A stretch of 64,000 nucleotides of DNA. Source: Cellulomonas sp. Root485. GTDB lineage: Bacteria > Actinomycetota > Actinomycetes > Actinomycetales > Cellulomonadaceae. The stretch is taken from positions 450,841-514,840 of the forward strand of contig NZ_LMFC01000003.1 in assembly GCF_001426705.1 (NCBI RefSeq), written 5' to 3'. The translations under genes were made by a program, and so were the position numbers. A model generated the notes under the pieces. It saw only the letters and a program-made list of their open reading frames with translations. It was not told where the DNA came from and ran no database searches. Positions 9,319 to 16,999 of this stretch are shown here, piece by piece. Positions within the stretch are counted from its first letter, which is position 1. Every line of letters begins with the position of its first letter.

Positions 9319-9334
9319 GGTCCGCCGACCGCTG

Positions 9335-9706
9335 TCACGAGGACGCGGAGTACGTCTTCTCGGGCCAGTAGGCCCACTCCTCGAACAGCTCTGCGCGCCC
9401 GTCCGGACCGAACCGCAGCACCCACAGGTCCCGGTACTCCTGCGGCTTCTCGCCGCCGTACCGGACCTCGACCCTGACGACGGCGTCAGGGCCGTCCGCC
9501 GCGACCACCGTCGCCGTCATGGTGAACGGCGTGGGATCCACCCAGAACCCCTTGATCGCGTCCAGCCCTTCCAGCGGCTCCGCGTCGTACGGCGAGCGCA
9601 GGTAGCGCGCGTCCGGAGCGAACAGCAGGTCCAGGCCGTCCACGTCCTGCGCCCGCCACGCCTCCTCGTACCGCTCGACCCATCCCGTGACCGCGTCCCG
9701 ACCCAT
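9335..9706 (-). CDS. SnoaL-like / NTF2-fold protein
   Basis: 123 aa. ATG at 9706 is chosen over an upstream ATG because AAGGAG lies six bases before it. Sequence pattern of the NTF2-like superfamily: N-terminal helix (VTGWVERYEEAWRAQDVDGL), then FAPDARYLRSPYDAEPLEGLDAI, GFWVD and strands ending in LFEEWAYWPEK. The fold forms small cone-shaped barrels in polyketide cyclases, limonene epoxide hydrolases and many uncharacterised proteins; here substrate and reaction are unknown. It stands alone, downstream on the minus strand of the Asp23 cluster by 70 bases and probably transcribed separately. Confidence 0.75.
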   Translation of the reverse strand: MGRDAVTGWVERYEEAWRAQDVDGLDLLFAPDARYLRSPYDAEPLEGLDAIKGFWVDPTPFTMTATVVAADGPDAVVRVEVRYGGEKPQEYRDLWVLRFGPDGRAELFEEWAYWPEKTYSASS

Positions 9707-9775
9707 CGGTGACTCCTTCGCTCGCGTGTGGCTCCGAGTCTCCACCCGACCACCGACGCGAGGGTGAGAGCGACC

Positions 9776-10354
9776 TCAGCGCACTCTCGGTCCGACCTCT
9801 CCGCGGCGCAGGACCGACAGCTCGACGCGCGAGCGCAGCTGGTCGGCGGGCAGGACGTGCGCGAGGTCGGCGAGCACCCGGTCGCATGCGGCGACCACCT
9901 CACCGAGGTCCGCGTCCGGGTCGACCGTGGCCCGCAGCCGCACGACGTTCTCCCCGCGGTCGGCCAGCACGGCACCACGGGCGGACCGGACCAGGGGGTC
10001 GTCGGCCAGCACCTCCGCGGCGGTCGCCACAGCGGGTCCCGGGTCGACGACGAGCCTGCCCGGCTGCTCCCCCGACGGCAGACGCAGCGACCCGACGGAT
10101 CGCCGGGGCAGGTGCGCGACCAGCCAGCACAGCCCCACGACGATCAGCGCCGCGCCGACGACGCCGGCGACCACGGCGAAGCTCGATGCCTCGGTCACCG
10201 TCGTGGAGTCGACGGAGATCTCGTCGGGGACGTCGGCCCACACGGACCCCAGGAATCCCGCCTGCCAGCCCACGGCGGCCACTCCGAGCACGATCAGGAC
10301 GAGGCCGAGGAGCACGACGAGCACCCGGTCGAACGCCAGGACCGACCGCCTCAT
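9776..10354 (-). CDS. AmaP-like membrane protein of the Asp23 cluster
   Basis: 192 aa with two N-terminal transmembrane helices (about 12-32 and 58-80) and a cytoplasmic domain rich in charged residues. Size, topology and place at the end of an Asp23/Gls24 operon match the alkaline shock response membrane anchor family. By family analogy it would tether Asp23-domain proteins to the inner face of the membrane. It overlaps the previous gene by four bases (ATGA), so translation is coupled. Last gene of a six-gene operon running from 12314. Confidence 0.7.
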   Translation of the reverse strand: MRRSVLAFDRVLVVLLGLVLIVLGVAAVGWQAGFLGSVWADVPDEISVDSTTVTEASSFAVVAGVVGAALIVVGLCWLVAHLPRRSVGSLRLPSGEQPGRLVVDPGPAVATAAEVLADDPLVRSARGAVLADRGENVVRLRATVDPDADLGEVVAACDRVLADLAHVLPADQLRSRVELSVLRRGEVGPRVR

Positions 10355-10926
10355 CGCCCGTCACCTCCTGCGTGCAGACCGGCGGTCACGCGGCTGACCA
10401 CCTTGACGGACAGCGGCTGCGCGAGCGGCGCCAGGCGCTCGCGTACCGCGGTGCGGACGGCGTCGGTGACGTCGTCACCCTCGAGCGTGGTCACCGTGAC
10501 GGTGACGGACCGGCGGCCGGCCGACGCCCGCGCGGACAGCACGCGGTCGACCTCGTCGGCGGCCGAGGCGGCGAGCCGTGCGGCGTCGTTGAGGCCGAGG
10601 GTCGTCCCGGTCGACGACGTGACGTCCAGCCGCGTGCGGACCCGACGGCCCAGCGCGACGACCACGAGCCACAGCCCGAGCAGGGCGACGACGACACCGA
10701 CGACGCTCACCAGCACCGACGGCACGACCCCGTCGAGGGAGTCGACGACCGGGGCGATCCACGGCTCACCGTCCACCCGGCCGGCGGCGACGAGCGCCTC
10801 GCGGAGCACGAGCACCCCGAGCGCGACGAGCAGGACCGCGAGCGCGATGCTCCACCACGCGACCCGGCCGGCCCGGGTGGCCGCTGCGGCGGGGGCGAAG
10901 CCGCGAGGGGTGTCCACGTGGGTCAT
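10351..10926 (-). CDS. DUF6286-type membrane protein
   Basis: 191 aa. Two transmembrane segments (about 23-45 and 68-92) with a periplasmic stretch between them, then a soluble domain of about 95 residues with a beta-rich end (RSVTVTVTTLEGDDV...). This is the usual architecture of DUF6286 proteins, found almost only inside actinobacterial Asp23 clusters. The four-base overlaps with both neighbours indicate one translation unit. Function unknown; envelope role inferred from context. Confidence 0.75.
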   Translation of the reverse strand: MTHVDTPRGFAPAAAATRAGRVAWWSIALAVLLVALGVLVLREALVAAGRVDGEPWIAPVVDSLDGVVPSVLVSVVGVVVALLGLWLVVVALGRRVRTRLDVTSSTGTTLGLNDAARLAASAADEVDRVLSARASAGRRSVTVTVTTLEGDDVTDAVRTAVRERLAPLAQPLSVKVVSRVTAGLHAGGDGR

Positions 10927-11291
10927 CGCACCCTCGCGACCGGTCGGGCGGAGGCAGAGGCGCGGACGACCTCACGCACCGCGACGCTGACGTGGGCGAG
11001 CTCCTGACCCGCCAGCCGCTCCAGCTCGCGGTGCAGCGCCGCCTGGACGCCGGTGGTGACCTGCGCGGCCGAGGCCGGCCAGCTGATCGCCACCTCCACC
11101 TCGACGCGCGCCTTCGTCCCCGCCCGCTGCCAGCGGACCCGCGGGTAGCCGCGGCCGAGCGTCCGGCCGACCGTGCCGACGGACTCCTGCTCGGGTGCGA
11201 CGCCCGGGACGTCGAGCGTCACCTGACGCGCGATCCGCGTCAGCGCCCGGTCGGCGATGGTGAGGGTGCCGCGCACGTCAGCCACGGCCAC
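10923..11291 (-). CDS. Divergent Asp23/Gls24-like protein
   Basis: 122 aa, soluble. It begins MAVADVRGTLTIADRALTRIARQ, the N-terminal strand-helix of Asp23 domains, followed by a strand motif KARVEVEVAISWPAS and a long helix. GTG at 11291 (or the GTG two codons later) overlaps the end of the 59-aa gene by 14 bases. Family members gather at the membrane and are tied to alkaline and envelope stress; nothing here shows a catalytic site. Part of the 12314-9776 operon. Confidence 0.75.
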   Translation of the reverse strand: MAVADVRGTLTIADRALTRIARQVTLDVPGVAPEQESVGTVGRTLGRGYPRVRWQRAGTKARVEVEVAISWPASAAQVTTGVQAALHRELERLAGQELAHVSVAVREVVRASASARPVARVR

Positions 11292-11457
11292 GGCCGGAGA
11301 GCAGACCGGTGACGTCGATCCGGCCGTCGACCGCCAGGCCGACGACCACGCCGACGGCCGCGAGGACCAGGGCCAGCATGAACATGTCGAACCCGCCGAC
11401 GGCGGCGACGAGGGCGAGCAGCAGGCCGGCGAACAGCCCGATGGCGACAGATGACAC
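11278..11457 (-). CDS. 59-aa two-helix membrane protein
   Basis: GTG start with GAGGAG six bases upstream, which overlaps the stop of the previous gene. Two hydrophobic helices (about 4-20 and 25-42) are joined by GGFDM, then VDGRIDVTGLLSGRGRG. Length and layout match the small transmembrane proteins (DUF2273-like) that accompany Asp23 operons; the family assignment is from context. It overlaps the next gene by 14 bases. Probably a membrane anchor or scaffold. Confidence 0.75.
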   Translation of the reverse strand: MSSVAIGLFAGLLLALVAAVGGFDMFMLALVLAAVGVVVGLAVDGRIDVTGLLSGRGRG

Positions 11458-11466
11458 GGTGACTCC

Positions 11467-11862
11467 TCAGACGATGGTGTCGATGTCCTCGACGTGGACG
11501 CGGACGGGCATGGGTGCGACCGCGGAGACGGCTCGCTGGACCCGCGCGGCCGTCTCGGGCACGGGCGCGAGGTCGGAGACGACGACGTGCACCTCGGTGC
11601 CTTCGTCGTCGATCCGGACGCCCGTGACCCGACGGCCGGGCAGGTAGGTGCCCAGCCCGCCGAAGCGCCCGCCGTGGAGCGCGACGACGCCGGGAACGGC
11701 CAGGACCGCTGCGGCGACGACCTCGGCGGGGGTGAGCGGGACCGGGTCGGGGATGACGTCGTCGAGCACGACGACCTCCGGGCCGGGCTCGACGAGGTCG
11801 AGGGGCACGACGTCCTGCGCCACCTCCAGCGGCGTCGGCACGTGCTCCGGGACGTCGGTCAC
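11467..11862 (-). CDS. Asp23-cluster protein, 131 aa
   Basis: GTG start overlaps the stop of the Asp23 gene (GTGA). The N-terminal 45 residues are acidic and proline-rich; the C-terminal part, with VAAAVLAVPGVVALHGGRFGG, TYLPGRRVTGVRI and a final strand VRVHVEDI, looks like a shortened Asp23 domain. Third-position GC and coupling leave little doubt it is coding. No catalytic motif. Role inferred only from the operon. Confidence 0.75.
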   Translation of the reverse strand: MTDVPEHVPTPLEVAQDVVPLDLVEPGPEVVVLDDVIPDPVPLTPAEVVAAAVLAVPGVVALHGGRFGGLGTYLPGRRVTGVRIDDEGTEVHVVVSDLAPVPETAARVQRAVSAVAPMPVRVHVEDIDTIV

Positions 11863-12314
11863 TGGACCCGCTGCTCCTGCGGGACAGACTGCTGTGCGTC
11901 GTCCTGCGGCAGGTGCACGTCGTTGACGGTGACGTTCACCTCCACCACGCGCAGGCCGGTCATCCGCTCGACGGCGCTGATGACGTTGCGACGGATGCCG
12001 TCGGCGAGGTCCGCGATCGAGACTCCGTACTCGGCGACGAGGTCGAGGTCGACGGCCGCCTCGGTCTCGCCGACCTCGACGGAGACGCCCTGCGAGTAGT
12101 TGGTGCGGGCGCCGGGGATGCGCTCGCGCAGGTTGCCGATCGCTCGGGCGGTGCCGCCGCCGAGGGAGTGCACCCCGGTGACCTCGCTCGTCGCGATGCC
12201 GGCGATCTTGCTGACCACCGTGTCCGCGATGGTGGTGCTGCCCTCGGGCGTGACGAGCGCGCTCTGTCGGGCACGGGCGGCGGGGGCGGTGACTGTCGTG
12301 GCGGGCTCGCTCAT
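11859..12314 (-). CDS. Asp23/Gls24 family envelope stress protein
   Basis: 151 aa, the clearest Asp23-domain protein of the cluster: GSTTIADTVVSKIAGIAT, EVTGVHSLGG, GVSVEVGETEAAVDLDLVAEYGVSI and the C-terminal strand VVEVNVTVNDVHLP. ATG at 12314 follows GAGAGGTCACC. It heads a six-gene operon with small overlaps. Family members form membrane-associated foci and are induced by alkaline or cell-wall stress in Gram-positives. The CRP-type palindrome at 12385-12402 lies about 70 bases upstream and may control it. Confidence 0.9.
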   Translation of the reverse strand: MSEPATTVTAPAARARQSALVTPEGSTTIADTVVSKIAGIATSEVTGVHSLGGGTARAIGNLRERIPGARTNYSQGVSVEVGETEAAVDLDLVAEYGVSIADLADGIRRNVISAVERMTGLRVVEVNVTVNDVHLPQDDAQQSVPQEQRVQ

Positions 12315-12384
12315 GGTGACCTCTCTCGGCTGGTGACGTGCATACGGTTGGTCGCTGTTCCGCCCGGTTCGTCACGGCCTCCTC

Positions 12385-12402
12385 GTGTGACCTGGGTCAC
12401 AC
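12385..12402. promoter_or_regulatory. Perfect CRP/GlxR-type palindrome
   Basis: GTGTGACCTGGGTCACAC contains TGTGA-N6-TCACA, the consensus of the CRP family (E. coli CRP, mycobacterial Cmr/CRP, corynebacterial GlxR), with 8-bp perfect arms. It sits in the divergent gap between the Asp23 operon and the sigma factor gene, so a cAMP-type or related regulator could act on both. Confidence 0.7.
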
Positions 12403-12446
12403 TTCCCGGGATGCGGTGCCCGACCTCCGGACGCACGCTGCTCGGG

Positions 12447-13001
12447 ATGGACGCCGACGAGATCCCGGACGCGGTGCTCGCCCGCAGGGCGGCGCTGCTG
12501 GACCGTGCCGCGTTCCGGGTGATCGTCGACCGGCACGGCCCGGCGCTCTATCGCTATGCCCGCCGCATGCTCGATGATCCACAGGACACCGAGGACTGCG
12601 TGCAGGAGGCGTTCGCCGCCGCGTGGACCTCGTTGCCGCAGTTCGCGGGCCGGTCGTCGCTGCGCACCTGGCTGTTCGCCATCACGGCGCACAAGGTGCG
12701 CTCGCTGCAACGTCGACGGACCCGTACGGCCATGCCCCTGCCGTTCGCCCCGGTCGACGAGGTCGATCCTCGTGCGCTCGACCCGGCGCTCTCGGCGGAA
12801 GGCACGGACCTGCTCGAGGCGCTGAACGCAGCGCTGCGGGAGCTCCCGCCGGGCCCGCGCTCGACCTGGTTGCTGCGGGAGGTCGAGGGTCTGTCGTACG
12901 AGCAGATCGCGGAGGTGTCGGGGACGACGACGAGCACGGTCCGTGGCCAGCTCCACCGGGCACGCGGGTACCTGGTCCAGCGGATGGAGGAGTGGCGATG
13001 A
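12447..13001 (+). CDS. ECF-type RNA polymerase sigma factor
   Basis: 184 aa from ATG 12447; an in-frame ATG at 12411 would add 12 residues. Region 2 is seen as GPALYRYARRMLDDPQDTED with CVQEAFAAAWTSL and the RTWLFAITAHKVRSLQRRR helix; region 4 as LPPGPRSTWLLREVEGLSYE followed by QIAEVSGTTTSTVRGQLHRAR. Neither start has a strong Shine-Dalgarno; CACGCT stands seven bases before 12447. It overlaps the next gene by four bases (ATGA). The partner is not a classical anti-sigma factor but an Asp23-like protein, which suggests this sigma factor serves the envelope-stress cluster divergent from it. Confidence 0.88.
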   Translation: MDADEIPDAVLARRAALLDRAAFRVIVDRHGPALYRYARRMLDDPQDTEDCVQEAFAAAWTSLPQFAGRSSLRTWLFAITAHKVRSLQRRRTRTAMPLPFAPVDEVDPRALDPALSAEGTDLLEALNAALRELPPGPRSTWLLREVEGLSYEQIAEVSGTTTSTVRGQLHRARGYLVQRMEEWR

Positions 13002-13444
13002 ACGGGGAGCAGCTCCTCACGCAGGCCGCCCGGACGCTGCGCGAGCACACCGACAGCGGCTGGGTCACGCTGCGCGACGACGTCGTGGCGGCGGCCGTCC
13101 GCGCGTTCCGACCCTCCGCACCGGTCCGCGGCCGGCTGCCCGGCGGGGAGCTCCTGGTGGCGTCGGCCGTCCTGGTGTCCCGCGTCGGCTCGGCCGTCGC
13201 GGAGGTGGCCGACGCCGGCGCGCTGCGCATCACGTGCACGACGACCGCCGACGACGAGCTGGACCGCCTGACCGTGGAGCTCGTCGCGCTGTACGGCACC
13301 CCGCTGGTGCCGTTGGCCGACAAGGTCCGGCGCGCTGCCGCCGACACGGTCGCCGAGACGCTCGGTCTGGCCGACGCCCCGGTGGACCGCGTCCGGGTCG
13401 ACGTCTCCGTGCAGGACGTCACCCCCGACCCACGGCTGCTCTGA
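12998..13444 (+). CDS. Asp23-like partner of the ECF sigma factor
   Basis: 148 aa, soluble, no membrane helix and no zinc-binding anti-sigma motif. The N-terminal helix (RTLREHTDSGWVTLRDDVVA) is followed by an Asp23-like alternation of strands and helices and ends VDRVRVDVSVQDVTPDPRLL, the same strand pattern as the Asp23 protein at 11859. The start codon overlaps the sigma factor stop (ATGA), so the two are made together. Possible role: sensing or anchoring that controls the sigma factor; this is inference. Confidence 0.75.
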   Translation: MNGEQLLTQAARTLREHTDSGWVTLRDDVVAAAVRAFRPSAPVRGRLPGGELLVASAVLVSRVGSAVAEVADAGALRITCTTTADDELDRLTVELVALYGTPLVPLADKVRRAAADTVAETLGLADAPVDRVRVDVSVQDVTPDPRLL

Positions 13445-13502
13445 GCCGTCACCTGCGTGCCGACCTCCGCGGACGGCGTCGTCGTAGGACACACTCCTCT
13501 GT

Positions 13503-16088
13503 GTGACCGACCTGCTCTCCTCCCCCCGCCTGCAGGGCGAGTCGGGACTCGTCGATCATCGTCCCGACTGGTCGTGGCTCCCCGACCCCGCGGACGCACC
13601 CACGGAGCCTGGCCTGGCGCGCGCGCGCGACGAGGCCGAGCGGCTGCTCGCGGACCACGGCGTCACGTACGGGGCGGACCAGGAGGACGGGGAGCACCCC
13701 TGGCACCTGGACCCGCTGCCGGTCATCGTCGACGAGCCGGAGTGGGCTCGCCTGGACGCGGCGCTGGTGCAGCGGGCCGAGCTGCTGGACGCCATCCTGC
13801 AGGACGCCTACGGCCACCGGCTGCTGCTGACCGACAAGCTCCTGCCGCCCACGGTCGTGCTCGGTCACCCCGGGTTCGTGCGGGCGGTCGACGGCCTGCG
13901 GCTGCCCGGCGGGCGCGAGCTGGTGCTCACGGCGACGGACCTGGTGCGCGACGGCGCGGGCGGGTGGTGCGCGGTCGCGGACCGGACGCAGGCGCCGTCG
14001 GGCGTCGGCTACGCGATGGAGGACCGCCGCGTCGTCTCCCAGGTCCTCTCGGGGGTCTACCGGCAGGCGTCCATCCAGCGCCTCGGACCGTTCTTCCGTG
14101 CGCTGCGGCTCGCGCTGCGCGACGTGGCCCCGGGCCGCGCCGAGCAGCCCCGCGTCGTCCTGCTCACCTCGGGGCCGTCCAGCGAGACCGCGTTCGACCA
14201 GGCGTACCTGGCCTCGATGCTCGGCCTGCCGCTGGTCGAGGGCTCCGACCTGCTGGTCCGCGACGGCCGCGTCTGGATGCGCGGTGTCGAGGGCCTCGAG
14301 CCGGTCGACGTGGTGCTGCGACGCGTCGACGCCGAGTGGTGCGACCCGCTGGACCTGCGGCAGGGGTCGCGCCTCGGCGTGCCGGGGCTGGTCCGGGCGG
14401 TGCGCGCCGGGACGGTGAGCGTGGTCAACCCCCTGGGCAGCTCGGTGCTGGAGAACCCGGCCCTGCTCACGTACCTGCCGCGGCTGGCGAACGCGGTGCT
14501 CGACCAGGACCTCGCGCTGGCGTCCGCCCCCACCTGGTGGTGCGGCGAGCCCAAGTCTCTGCAGCACGTCCTGACCCACCTCGAACGGCTCGTGGTGCTG
14601 CCGACGGTCCGCGGCACCGACGTCGGCACGATCCTCGGCTGGACGCTCAGCCACCGCGAGCGCGAGCAGCTGGCCGCACGGATCGCCGCGGAGCCGTGGC
14701 ACTGGGTGGGCCAGGAGCCGGTGGGCCCGGCCGGCCCGACGGTGGACGGGATGCCGGTGGGCGTCGGCAGCGACCTGCCATCCGCGGAGGGTGTCGGTCC
14801 CGCCGACCTCGGCCCGCGTGCCGCGGTGCTGCGGACCTACGCCGTCGCGCACGGCGGCACGTACACGGTCCTGGCCGGCGGGCTCGCGCGCGTCGCGTCG
14901 GGGCACGTCGTCTCGTCGGCCCTGGGCGCCGCCGCGAAGGACGTGTGGGTGCTCTCCACGCAGCCGGACGCGCCGGTCGAGCCGTGGGTGCCGTCCGACG
15001 AGTCGGCGGCCGGGGAGGTCGCGACACCGCGCCGACCGGCGACCGGCATCTCGCCGCGCACCGCCGAGAACCTGTACTGGATGGGCCGCTACGCGGAGCG
15101 CGCGGAGGACGCCAGCCGCGTGCTGCGCGTCGTGGTCGACCGCTGGGACGACTTCCACCAGCACCCGGCCTCCGCGGGCGGTCGCGCGCTCGACGTCCTC
15201 ATCTCCTCGCTCACCCCCACGGACGAGGGCCTCCCGGCGTTCCGCGACCTGGTCCTGGACCCGCGCACCGCGGGGACGGTCGCGCGGTCGGTCCGCCGGC
15301 TGGCCGCCGCGGCCGCCGCGGTGCGCGACCAGCTCTCCACCGACACGTTCGGCCCGCTGGCGCGCATCGAGCGGGCGCTGCGCGACGAGCGCGGCAAGAC
15401 GCGCGGCCGGACGCACGGCCGGGACTCCCTGGACCTCGGGGTCGACGCCGGCAGCACCATGACGGCCGGCCTGCGGCCCGCGCTCGACAAGGTGCTCGAA
15501 GGGCTGCTCGCCGTCGCCGGGATCACCGCGGAGGGTCTGGTGCGGGACGTCGGCTGGCAGTTCCTCGACGCGGGGCGGCGCATCGAGCGCGCGCAGCACC
15601 TGGTCGAGCGCCTGCTGGCCACGGTCGTGCAGCAACGGTCCGCCGACGTCGACGCCGTGGTGCTCGAGTCGGTGCTGCTGGCGCACGAGTCGGCGATCAC
15701 GTTCCGGCGTCGCCACCAGACGGGGGCCGGCCTCGCGGAGGTGCTCGAGCTGCTGCTGCTCGACGGCACCAACCCCCGCTCGCTCGCCTACCAGCTGGAC
15801 CGGCTCCAGGAGTCGCTCGCCCTCGTGCCGCTGGCCGGGCGGGCCCCCGACCAGCGCGACCACCTGCTGTCCGACGTCGTCGACCTGCTGGCCGAGGTGG
15901 ACCCGGTCGCCGTCAGCGCCGCGGTCACCGACGACGGCCGGCGCGCGCGGCTGGCCGAGACGCTCGAGTCGATGCTGTGGCGCCTCCACTCCGCCGCCGA
16001 CGAGATCGAGCGCGTGCACTTCGTCCGGCTCGCCCCGAGCCGCGCGCTCGAGGACCCCTGGGACGCCCGGGACGGTGGTGGCGAGTGA
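13503..16088 (+). CDS. Circularly permuted ATP-grasp protein fused to Alpha-E domain
   Basis: 861 aa. Residues about 1-490 are the circularly permuted ATP-grasp type (DAILQDAYG, GRELVLTATDLVRDG, RVVSQVLSGVYRQ, TSGPSSETAFDQAYLASML, VVNPLGSSVLENPALLTYL). From about 514 the Alpha-E helical domain begins (SPRTAENLYWMGRYAERAED). In many bacteria these are two genes; here they are one chain. The following transglutaminase-like gene overlaps by four bases. Comparative genomics places such trios in a predicted peptide- or amide-bond-forming modification system; substrate unknown. GTG start without Shine-Dalgarno, CACACT seven bases upstream. Confidence 0.9.
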   Translation: MTDLLSSPRLQGESGLVDHRPDWSWLPDPADAPTEPGLARARDEAERLLADHGVTYGADQEDGEHPWHLDPLPVIVDEPEWARLDAALVQRAELLDAILQDAYGHRLLLTDKLLPPTVVLGHPGFVRAVDGLRLPGGRELVLTATDLVRDGAGGWCAVADRTQAPSGVGYAMEDRRVVSQVLSGVYRQASIQRLGPFFRALRLALRDVAPGRAEQPRVVLLTSGPSSETAFDQAYLASMLGLPLVEGSDLLVRDGRVWMRGVEGLEPVDVVLRRVDAEWCDPLDLRQGSRLGVPGLVRAVRAGTVSVVNPLGSSVLENPALLTYLPRLANAVLDQDLALASAPTWWCGEPKSLQHVLTHLERLVVLPTVRGTDVGTILGWTLSHREREQLAARIAAEPWHWVGQEPVGPAGPTVDGMPVGVGSDLPSAEGVGPADLGPRAAVLRTYAVAHGGTYTVLAGGLARVASGHVVSSALGAAAKDVWVLSTQPDAPVEPWVPSDESAAGEVATPRRPATGISPRTAENLYWMGRYAERAEDASRVLRVVVDRWDDFHQHPASAGGRALDVLISSLTPTDEGLPAFRDLVLDPRTAGTVARSVRRLAAAAAAVRDQLSTDTFGPLARIERALRDERGKTRGRTHGRDSLDLGVDAGSTMTAGLRPALDKVLEGLLAVAGITAEGLVRDVGWQFLDAGRRIERAQHLVERLLATVVQQRSADVDAVVLESVLLAHESAITFRRRHQTGAGLAEVLELLLLDGTNPRSLAYQLDRLQESLALVPLAGRAPDQRDHLLSDVVDLLAEVDPVAVSAAVTDDGRRARLAETLESMLWRLHSAADEIERVHFVRLAPSRALEDPWDARDGGGE

Positions 16089-16999
16089 GCCGGACCTACG
16101 ACCTGGTGCACCGCACGACGTACTCGTACGCGAACGTGGTGACGGACTCCTACGGCCGCACCACGATGACGCCCCGCGACGTCCCCGGGCAGACGTGCCT
16201 GTCGACGACCGTCGAGATCGACCCGGCACCCGCGGACACCAACCAGTGGGTCGACTACTTCGGCAACCGGACCACGTACTTCGGCGTCATCACACCGCAC
16301 ACCCGGCTGGTCGTCACGGCGCGGTCCACCATCGAGGTGACCCGACAGGCACCCGACCCCGCGGTGCTGCCCACGGTCGGGTGGCACGACGTGGCGCGCC
16401 GGGTCGCCGCCGGCGAGGTGGGCCGGCTGGACCCCAGCATCGTGGACCTGCGCGAGGCGCTGCTGCCGTCGCCGCACGTCACGTTCGTCGACGAGGTCCG
16501 CGACTGGGCCGCCCCGACGTTCGCGTCGGACCGACCGGTGGTCGACGTCCTCATCGAGCTCGCCCACCGGATCCGCACCGAGCTGGCCTACCGCTCGGGC
16601 TCCACCACGGTGCACACCACGCAGGCCCAGCTGCTCGCGCAGAAGGCGGGCGTCTGCCAGGACTTCGCGCACCTGATGATCGCGGCGCTGCGCCTCCACG
16701 GGCTGCCCGCGCGGTACTCCAGCGGCTACATCGAGACCCGTCCCCCGGCCGGCCGGGAGAAGCTCCGGGGAGCCGACGCCTCGCACGCGTGGGTGTCCGC
16801 CTGGGTGCCGGGCGCCGGCTGGGTGGAGGTCGACCCGACCAACGACCAGCTGGTGGACGACCGCTACGTGCTGCTCGGCTGGGGTCGCGACTACGACGAC
16901 GTCCCGCCGCTGCGCGGAGTCATCTTCACCGAAGGGTCCGGCTCCCGGCTCACCGTGTCGGTCGACCTGGTGCCCGCGGGAAGCGAGCCGTTCGCCTAA
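16085..16999 (+). CDS. Transglutaminase-like protein with N-terminal beta domain
   Basis: 304 aa cysteine peptidase/transglutaminase fold. The N-terminal domain (YDLVHRTTYSYANVVTDSYG, TPRDVPGQ) is the bacterial transglutaminase-like N-terminal region. The catalytic triad is visible: Cys191 (KAGVCQDFAH), His234 (DASHAWVSAW) and Asp250 (VDPTND). No signal peptide, so cytoplasmic. Coupled by GTGA overlap to the ATP-grasp/Alpha-E gene, its usual partner; one would form and the other cleave or transfer an amide bond. Its stop shares the bases CTAA with the convergent gene. Confidence 0.92.
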   Translation: MSRTYDLVHRTTYSYANVVTDSYGRTTMTPRDVPGQTCLSTTVEIDPAPADTNQWVDYFGNRTTYFGVITPHTRLVVTARSTIEVTRQAPDPAVLPTVGWHDVARRVAAGEVGRLDPSIVDLREALLPSPHVTFVDEVRDWAAPTFASDRPVVDVLIELAHRIRTELAYRSGSTTVHTTQAQLLAQKAGVCQDFAHLMIAALRLHGLPARYSSGYIETRPPAGREKLRGADASHAWVSAWVPGAGWVEVDPTNDQLVDDRYVLLGWGRDYDDVPPLRGVIFTEGSGSRLTVSVDLVPAGSEPFA

